Shown: in pieces, positions 44,795 through 50,213 of the stretch
Layout of the letters: the number at the start of each line of letters is the position of its first letter
Position numbering within the stretch: position 1 is the stretch's first letter
Source: an uncultured Brachyspira sp.
Lineage (GTDB): Bacteria > Spirochaetota > Brachyspiria > Brachyspirales > Brachyspiraceae
Reading direction: 5' to 3'
Length of the DNA stretch: 50,213 bases
NCBI RefSeq assembly: GCF_944390845.1
Contig: NZ_CALXRM010000019.1
Coordinates: 1-50,213 of the forward strand
Notes under the pieces: model-generated
Database searches by the model: none
What the model saw: the letters and a program-made list of their open reading frames with translations, nothing else
What the model was told of the DNA's origin: nothing
Program-made: the position numbers and the translations under genes

Positions 44795-45046
44795 TTATTT
44801 ATTAAAATACTCTTTAAGTGACTTATCATCAATATTAATAGCAATAATTTTCTTACTGCTTTTCTCACCCTTTAATATTTCAACATCTCTTTTTTTGATA
44901 TTAAGCTCATCAGCCAAGAAATCAATTATAGCTTTATTGGCTTTACCGTCTATAGCCTTAGCCATAATACGAATGGAATAGGCCCCATTCTCGAATTTAA
45001 AACTGTTGGATTTAGCTCCCGCTGTTACTTTAACTTCTAGGTTCAT
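44795..45046 (-). CDS. YggU / DUF167 family protein
   Basis: An 83-residue member of the DUF167 (YggU) family, a small alpha/beta fold of unknown function. The typical parts are visible: VKVTAGAKSNSF, then AKAIDGKANKAIIDFLA and the KRDVEILKGEKSSKKII end. The length is normal. No clear Shine-Dalgarno precedes the ATG. Confidence 0.9.
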   Translation of the reverse strand: MNLEVKVTAGAKSNSFKFENGAYSIRIMAKAIDGKANKAIIDFLADELNIKKRDVEILKGEKSSKKIIAINIDDKSLKEYFNK

Positions 45047-45199
45047 ATATTATAGTTATCATTTTGTTTATTATATTTTTATTAAAACTTATAATATTTC
45101 TTTTGTCAATATAACTTATATAAATACAATATAAGAGAAATTATTAATATCATTTATATTGATTATTTATTTCAAAACATAATTTATAATATTTTTGAC

Positions 45200-45832
45200 C
45201 TATTTATTAATTTTACATATATTAGTAAAACCAGCAGTAGGAACTCCTAAACCTCTTATAAGCCTAGCCCAATAATTAACCTGTGCCGCAGTGGAAGCTA
45301 ATATTAATATAGCACGCTCTGAATACTCTTTTTTTACTTCTGTGATTAATTCTTCGGATATTATTACAGGCGTTTTCGTTATAGTTGAAATATATTTTAA
45401 AGCAATCTTTTCCTTATTTGACATAGTCGGGCAGGAATCTATATCTTTATTTTGTAAATATTTTATTTCTTCTTCGGTTACATTTTCTTTATCATATTCA
45501 AAACTATTCATATCTATACAAAACGGACATGCCACATCTATTGAAATCTGTATCCTTATAAGTTTCAAAAGCCTTTTAGGTACTTCTTTATCATCATGAG
45601 TTATGAGTGCCTCCATTACACCCGAACTTATTGCAGTTTTAGGATTCCAAGCCAAAATCTTTGGAAGAAGTAAGTCTTTTTTCACTTTCTTTTTAGCTAT
45701 CCACATAGGCAGTTTCAAAAAGAATGGTATTTTCTTAGGCGGATTAATGTAAGCTTCTTCTGAACTTTTGAAGTAATTATCTTTAGTACTTTGTATATCA
45801 AAATTTATATTGTCCATTATTAAATTATCCAT
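45200..45832 (-). CDS. Carboxymuconolactone decarboxylase family protein
   Basis: A 210-residue protein of the CMD/AhpD-like fold. The CxxC pair is Cys102-Cys105 in VACPFCIDMNSFE, where AhpD-type peroxidases carry their active dithiol; the usual downstream His is replaced by an Asn/Ser stretch (MNS). The C-terminal helix AAQVNYWARLIRGLGVP is typical of the clade. An N-terminal extension of about 80 residues, including FFLKLPMWIAKKKVKK, is longer than in AhpD. It is probably a thiol-dependent antioxidant enzyme; the specific reaction is unknown. No clear ribosome site is visible. Confidence 0.85.
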   Translation of the reverse strand: MDNLIMDNINFDIQSTKDNYFKSSEEAYINPPKKIPFFLKLPMWIAKKKVKKDLLLPKILAWNPKTAISSGVMEALITHDDKEVPKRLLKLIRIQISIDVACPFCIDMNSFEYDKENVTEEEIKYLQNKDIDSCPTMSNKEKIALKYISTITKTPVIISEELITEVKKEYSERAILILASTAAQVNYWARLIRGLGVPTAGFTNICKINK

Positions 45833-45889
45833 TTTGAATTATTATATTATTATTAATTTTTATTTTTATTAATAAAATTTATATATACT

Positions 45890-46210
45890 GAAAATTTTTA
45901 AGTTTGTCAACTGATAGACTTTATATAAAATTATCTACTTTTTTCTGCACAAAAAAGCAGCTATATCCTCGACAAGCTCGGATACGCTTTGCGAAAACGC
46001 AATTGCTAGAACTTTATATTTTAAGAATATGTATTAAATATGTGGTATAAAACCCTAGTTTTAGGTAAAAAATGAAGTTGTTTTGGTTCTTTTATACCAA
46101 TACCGAAAGGTACCTACTCGGTAAAAGAACTGGGGTGCGGGGCAAAGCCCTGCAGATATCTAAAATTAAAAAAAATTATTTTTAACAAAATATAGTTATT
46201 TAGGTATATA
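45890..46210 (+). repeat. REP2 dispersed repeat with outward promoter, copy 3
   Basis: The left end AAAATTTTTAAGTTTGTCAA matches the other copies. The middle has diverged, but keeps a hairpin at the same place (GTTCTTTTATACC with GGTAAAAGAAC in place of CTTCTTTGG/CCAAAAGAAG). The right end GGGGTGCGGGGCAAAGCCCT plus GCAGATAT is exact, followed by the promoter. The remainder of the gap 45833-46387 is plain AT-rich DNA. Confidence 0.8.
46182..46210 (+). promoter_or_regulatory. Outward promoter at the REP2 right end
   Basis: TTAACA (46182-46187), a 17-bp spacer nearly identical to that of copy 2, and TATATA (46205-46210). It faces the TPR gene at 46388, giving a leader of about 170 nt. Confidence 0.65.
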
Positions 46211-46387
46211 TTATTAATCATAAAATTATTATTAATAGAATTTATATAAAAAATTTAAAAAATATTATCTTTTATAGAAAGAATTAATGATTATTTTTTC
46301 ATAGTTATTGTTATAATTATACATGAGTAGTTTAAATTTATCAAATTATATCTTATAATACTACCCTAATTATTTTAAAGTGAGATT

Positions 46388-48217
46388 ATGAATAATATAA
46401 GTAAATACTTACAAGAAATTGATGAATATATACAAAATCAAAACTATGATGATGCTTTTAATTTATGCAGCAATATTTTAAATAATATTGACCCTAATAA
46501 TATAGAAGCTATATTTAAAGCCGGATACTGCTCTTATAAATTAGACCGCTACGATATAGCAATGATGTATTTTTTAAAAGCCATTTCATTAGAAAAATCT
46601 AGTGTAAATAAGGCTATGTATAAATATTATATGGGAAGATGTTATGACATATTCGACTCATTAGAAGAATCATTGGAATGTTTTGAAAGTGCATATAAAT
46701 TAGACAGCACAAATAAATATTATTCTTTATGGTTAGGCATTACCTATGCTAAAATAGGAACTAATGACAAATATTACAGTATAGCATTAAGATATTTATC
46801 AAAAGCAGTAGGCATAGAGGATCATTTAGTATATAGATATGTAGGATATTGCTACATTCAATTGAAAAATTATAATGATGCTGTTGAATATTTAAAAAAA
46901 TCTGTACAATTCAAAGATGATGATTATTTAAGCCGTTATTATTTGGGAAATACATATTTTCTTCTTCAAATATATGATAAGGCATTGGAACATTTAAGTG
47001 AATCTGTAAAATTAAAAGATAATGAATTTGATACTTGGTTTACTTTAGGGCTGCTATATAAAGTTATAGATGAGGAAAGTTTATCCGAAGAATGCTTTGA
47101 AAAGGCAAGAGAAATAGCTATAAGATATGATAATGATATAGATTATGAATTAGAATGCTTTATAAAATTATCAGAAGTACAAGAACATGAATATTTAAAC
47201 TATTTATATCTTGGAATATGCTATGCTAAAACAGAAAGCTACAAGAATGCTATACATTATTTATTATCATCTATAGAAATAAATGAAAAAAACAATAATG
47301 AAAATAATTATTTGGCATATTATTGGATAGGATATATTAATTACATAGACAGCGAATATGAAGAAGCTATAAAATATTTAGAAAAATCAATAAAACTAAA
47401 TAATGATGAAGATAATTATTTAATATCATTATGGCTTGGAGATTCTTATTTAAAAATAGGCAATCATAAAAAAGCATTATTTTATTTGAAAAATTCTATG
47501 GATCTTAAAGACAATGAATCTGAAACATATAAATTGATGGCTAAACTATATTTAGAGATGGGGCAAAAAGATAAACATCATGAATATATGAATCAGTATA
47601 AAATATTATTAAAGCAGGAAAAACAAAAAGAGAAAAATCATAATTTACATCTGAAGAAGATGAAAGAAGATTATAATAACTATTTCAAAACATTCTCATA
47701 CAAAAATACAGCCTCAGCATCTACTGAAGTTATAAAACCACAAAAAGTAGAAAATAAACAGCATGTAAAAATGATATACAATACTATGTTAGGCTTTTGT
47801 GATAATAATACCAAAACTAATAGAAATGATTGTGATTCAAAGAAGAAAGATATTAATAACTTTTTTAATATATTATTCCAAGATATAGAAAAGTCAGATT
47901 TATATCATTTATATTCTTCCAATACAGAAAAAAAGCCTTATTTATATTTTGATTCTTTTAATATAGATAATTTCCTATACTATAAAGAGATAGTAAAAAA
48001 AGCTATAGAAAAGAATTTGGAAAATAGTAAAGAAATATATTATTGTGATGTTATAGATAATAATGATAAAGAAAATATAAAAAGAATAGTCGATAATATA
48101 GAAAATGCTTTTGAATACACTTCTGTTTGTATATTAAATTTAATGAAATCTTATTATAAAAATTATGATATAGAGCTTTATTTTATATTGATGAAATTAA
48201 TGGAAAATTATTTATAA
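46388..48217 (+). CDS. Tetratricopeptide repeat protein
   Basis: A 609-residue protein with about eleven TPR units over residues 1-405 (for example YYMGRCYDIFDSLEESLECF), then a Lys-rich helix (about 400-430) and a C-terminal domain of about 180 residues with Asn/Asp-rich helices that I do not recognise. It has no signal peptide and no membrane segment. The ribosome site is weak (AAGTGAGATT). Its promoter is probably supplied by the REP2 copy upstream. It is similar in plan to the TPR protein at 42453, but the tails are not alike. Confidence 0.87.
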   Translation: MNNISKYLQEIDEYIQNQNYDDAFNLCSNILNNIDPNNIEAIFKAGYCSYKLDRYDIAMMYFLKAISLEKSSVNKAMYKYYMGRCYDIFDSLEESLECFESAYKLDSTNKYYSLWLGITYAKIGTNDKYYSIALRYLSKAVGIEDHLVYRYVGYCYIQLKNYNDAVEYLKKSVQFKDDDYLSRYYLGNTYFLLQIYDKALEHLSESVKLKDNEFDTWFTLGLLYKVIDEESLSEECFEKAREIAIRYDNDIDYELECFIKLSEVQEHEYLNYLYLGICYAKTESYKNAIHYLLSSIEINEKNNNENNYLAYYWIGYINYIDSEYEEAIKYLEKSIKLNNDEDNYLISLWLGDSYLKIGNHKKALFYLKNSMDLKDNESETYKLMAKLYLEMGQKDKHHEYMNQYKILLKQEKQKEKNHNLHLKKMKEDYNNYFKTFSYKNTASASTEVIKPQKVENKQHVKMIYNTMLGFCDNNTKTNRNDCDSKKKDINNFFNILFQDIEKSDLYHLYSSNTEKKPYLYFDSFNIDNFLYYKEIVKKAIEKNLENSKEIYYCDVIDNNDKENIKRIVDNIENAFEYTSVCILNLMKSYYKNYDIELYFILMKLMENYL

Positions 48218-48234
48218 AATAATATTTAAAATAT

Positions 48235-48265
48235 AAAAGAACTGCAAAAATTATGCAGCCCTTTT
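48235..48265. terminator. Bidirectional terminator
   Basis: AAAAG-CTGCA pairs with TGCAG-CTTTT around AAAATTA, between convergent genes, with T-runs on either side. Confidence 0.75.
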
Positions 48266-48288
48266 ATATTTTAAAATAAACCAAATAA

Positions 48289-49119
48289 CTATCTAATAAT
48301 TATACTGTCGCCTGTACAAAAATCTGAAGACTCTATAGCATCATCATTCTTTACAACTTCTTTTACCTTATTTCCGGAACAATGACAAAAACCTGCTTTT
48401 TTTAATCCTAATTTCTTCATATCTGCAATTGTATTTTTTATTCTTTCACCATCAGCCTCTACTAAATGTATTCCGCCGTATATGCTTGTAACATTAGAAT
48501 TAAAATATTCACCTACAGATTTTACCATATTAACTATTCCGGGGTGAGAACATGCGGTTAATAAACAAAGTTCATTGTCAGTTTTTATAACTAAACAAAT
48601 TTCATCATTAAAATTATCAACTTTCATATCTTCATTTAAATTTCCGCATACAAAATTTGATGATGCTTCTTCATAAGGAGTAGTCCTTTTAAAACCGCTA
48701 AATACATAACAATTATCATCTATCTTGTATACATCTTTACATTCGATATGTTCTATATTATTGTCTAGTAAAAGCTGTTTATTAAAAGGATTACCTATAT
48801 ATGCAAACTTTGAATCATCAGCTCTATATTTAGGCTCAAAGAAACCTTCACCAGTTATAAACTTTTTTATTTTATATTTACTGACAAAATCAGCAAAACC
48901 GCCGCTATGATCATAATGACCATGACTGCATACAACTACATCTAAATCATTTAAATCTATATCCATTCTTTGAGCATTATATAAAAATATATCGCTTGAT
49001 CCAAAATCAAATAATATTTTATTTTTTGGTGTTTTTATAAATAAAGAAAGTCCATGCTCATATTTTAGAGATTTATTAACAGCAGGACTATTTTCCATTA
49101 AAACAGTTACAGACACCAT
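48289..49119 (-). CDS. MBL-fold metallo-hydrolase
   Basis: A 276-residue metallo-beta-lactamase fold enzyme. The metal motif is His66, His68, Asp70 and His71 in SHGHYDHSGG; a later CSHPGIVN provides the next His. The sequence style (VLMENSPAVNKSLKYEHGLSLFI) fits the group annotated as 7,8-dihydropterin-6-methyl-4-(beta-D-ribofuranosyl)-aminobenzene-5'-phosphate synthase, but that activity is an archaeal assignment and should not be taken over literally. AAGGAG precedes the ATG. It follows the GntP gene by 16 nt on the same strand and would be cotranscribed with it. Confidence 0.9.
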   Translation of the reverse strand: MVSVTVLMENSPAVNKSLKYEHGLSLFIKTPKNKILFDFGSSDIFLYNAQRMDIDLNDLDVVVCSHGHYDHSGGFADFVSKYKIKKFITGEGFFEPKYRADDSKFAYIGNPFNKQLLLDNNIEHIECKDVYKIDDNCYVFSGFKRTTPYEEASSNFVCGNLNEDMKVDNFNDEICLVIKTDNELCLLTACSHPGIVNMVKSVGEYFNSNVTSIYGGIHLVEADGERIKNTIADMKKLGLKKAGFCHCSGNKVKEVVKNDDAIESSDFCTGDSIIIR

Positions 49120-49135
49120 ACAATAAACTCCTTAA

Positions 49136-50149
49136 TTATTTAAATATTAAAGAAAGTATAAATACTATTATGATAGTTGTCAAACCCTGAACCAATGTAA
49201 CACCTGTTTGACATTTATAAGCCTGCTGAGGGGTCATATTAGAGAATTGAGAAACTACCCAGAAATAAGAGTCATTAGCATGTGATACTGTCATAGCACC
49301 AATAGCCATTATTACTAAAACTTTTTGTATCTCTGAAGTAAATCCTAAAGTACCCATTAAAGGAAGCATCATAGATGAGGTTACTATCATAGAAACAGTT
49401 GAAGCCCCCATAGCTGTTTTTAATAACATAGCAATTATAAATGGAAGGAAAACTCCTATATTAAATTGAAGCAAAGAACTGCTTAATATGTCAGCAATAG
49501 GCAAAGCTTTTAATATTTCACCAAAAGAACCGCCTGCTCCAGTAATTGCCAATATAGAAGCTGAATTTACTATACCTTCAGATATAATAGATAATATTTC
49601 ATCTTTATTCACTTTTGTTAGAAGTGTCATAGATAAAAATATTCCAAGCAAAAGTGCTATAATAGGTGTTCCTATAAAAGAGAAGAAAGTTTTTACTGCT
49701 CCATCTCCAAAAGGTGCTGAAGGGAAATCAGCTATAGACTTTAAAGCTATTAATACTATAGGAAGAAGTATAGGAGAAAATGAATGTAAAGCTCCAGGAA
49801 GTTTACCATATTTATCCATCAAATCATCAACATTATCTTCAGTATTAGCATCTATATATATTTTGCTTGCCACTTTTTTAGCATAGATAATAGAAGCTAT
49901 TACAGAAGGTATTGATACAAGAAGTCCAACTAAAATAACTAATCCTAAATTAGCACCTAAAGTTCCAGCCATTGCTATAGGGCCAGGTGTAGGAGGAACC
50001 AAACAATGTGTAGCATATAATCCTCCGCTTAATGCAGTACCCATAACAGCCAATGATATTTTTGATCTTGAAGCTAATGCCTTTGATATAGGTGATAAAA
50101 TTACAAATCCTGAATCGCAGAATACCGGTATTCCAGTTATATATACCAA
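49136..50149 (-). pseudogene. GntP family permease, N-terminally truncated
   Basis: 337 residues of a gluconate:H+ symporter (GntP) family permease. Conserved parts are present: GIPVFCDSGFVIL at the very start, HCLVPPTPGP at about 48-57, and the terminal MTPQQAYK region. Family members are about 440-450 residues, and the GIPVFFDVGF segment normally lies near residue 110, so about 100-110 residues (three membrane segments) are missing. The frame opens with a TTG directly after an in-frame TAA (50158-50156) and there is no ribosome site. The homologous part ends where REP2 sequence begins (about 50152). It could be a genuine truncation or an assembly join at a repeat. Confidence 0.65.
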
Positions 50150-50151
50150 AA

Positions 50152-50213
50152 ATTTTTAACTTTGTCATTTTTTTAGTCAACTTTTTCCCGCCGCACACGC
50201 TCTGCGGACTTCG
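50152..50213 (+). repeat. REP2 dispersed repeat, partial copy at the window end
   Basis: Runs from AATTTTTAACTTTGTC through CCCGCCGCACACGCTCTGCG to the last base. It differs from 22596-22656 by only a handful of bases. It continues beyond the window, in the same orientation as the other copies. Confidence 0.85.

Noticed and set aside
49950-50198. Minus-strand frame overlapping the GntP start
   Set aside because: It runs in another frame of the permease and into REP2; the product has no family features.

Overview
The window is very AT-rich (about one quarter G+C by eye) and carries spirochaete-type content: periplasmic-flagellum gene flgK, four chemoreceptor genes, TPR proteins, an Rpn/PD-(D/E)XK transposase-like nuclease, and AT-rich codon use throughout. 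Gene content and protein style point to Brachyspira. I cannot fix the species from sequence alone. Both ends of the window lie in repeats (a 21-bp tandem array at the left, a dispersed repeat at the right), so it may be a whole contig that broke at repeats.

Layout. 1-816: repeats, a degenerate dispersed element and a good sigma-28-like promoter. 817-4227: a winged-helix protein followed by a single-pass membrane protein with a Lys/Ala-rich cytoplasmic repeat tail and a periplasmic LysM-like domain. 4270-7502: a YkgJ cysteine-cluster protein, an HD-GYP-like protein, tRNA-Thr(CGT), a secreted protein of unknown role and a membrane-anchored heavy-metal-binding domain protein. 7549-12137: a Cache chemoreceptor, a possible small RNA, a YgjP/DUF45 metallopeptidase and a protein with a Cys/His-rich insert. 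12138-12969: a nest of about 195-bp repeats (called REP1 here). 12970-16945: fabH, a MATE exporter with a structured leader, and a dicarboxylate/amino-acid symporter. 17079-18059: two small heat-shock proteins behind an excellent sigma-54 promoter match. 18374-22594: birA-bioB-bioD-bioA, with a BirA operator lying on the promoter. 22595-26726: a promoter-bearing repeat (called REP2 here), an oligopeptide-binding lipoprotein, another REP1 copy and a second MATE exporter. 26813-38607 (minus strand): CreD-like protein, a chemoreceptor with an extra C-terminal domain, FlgK, an Rpn nuclease and two tandem paralogous chemoreceptors. 38924-49119: hisC, an M16 peptidase, ScpB, two large TPR proteins, a YggU/DUF167 protein, a carboxymuconolactone decarboxylase family protein and an MBL-fold hydrolase. 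49136-50149: a GntP permease missing its N-terminal third, cut exactly at a REP2 copy.

How it works together. Motility and chemotaxis are the main theme: four chemoreceptors, flgK, and three sigma-28-like promoters at 678, 31338 and 33498. The biotin operon appears self-regulated through BirA. The most unusual material is non-coding. REP2 elements end in an outward-facing promoter (TTGACA/TTAACA, 17-bp spacer, TATAAA/TATATA) and sit upstream of plus-strand genes. REP1 elements form a large inverted structure. The sHSP pair shows a textbook sigma-54 promoter. All promoter and operator calls are pattern matches made by eye and were not computed.
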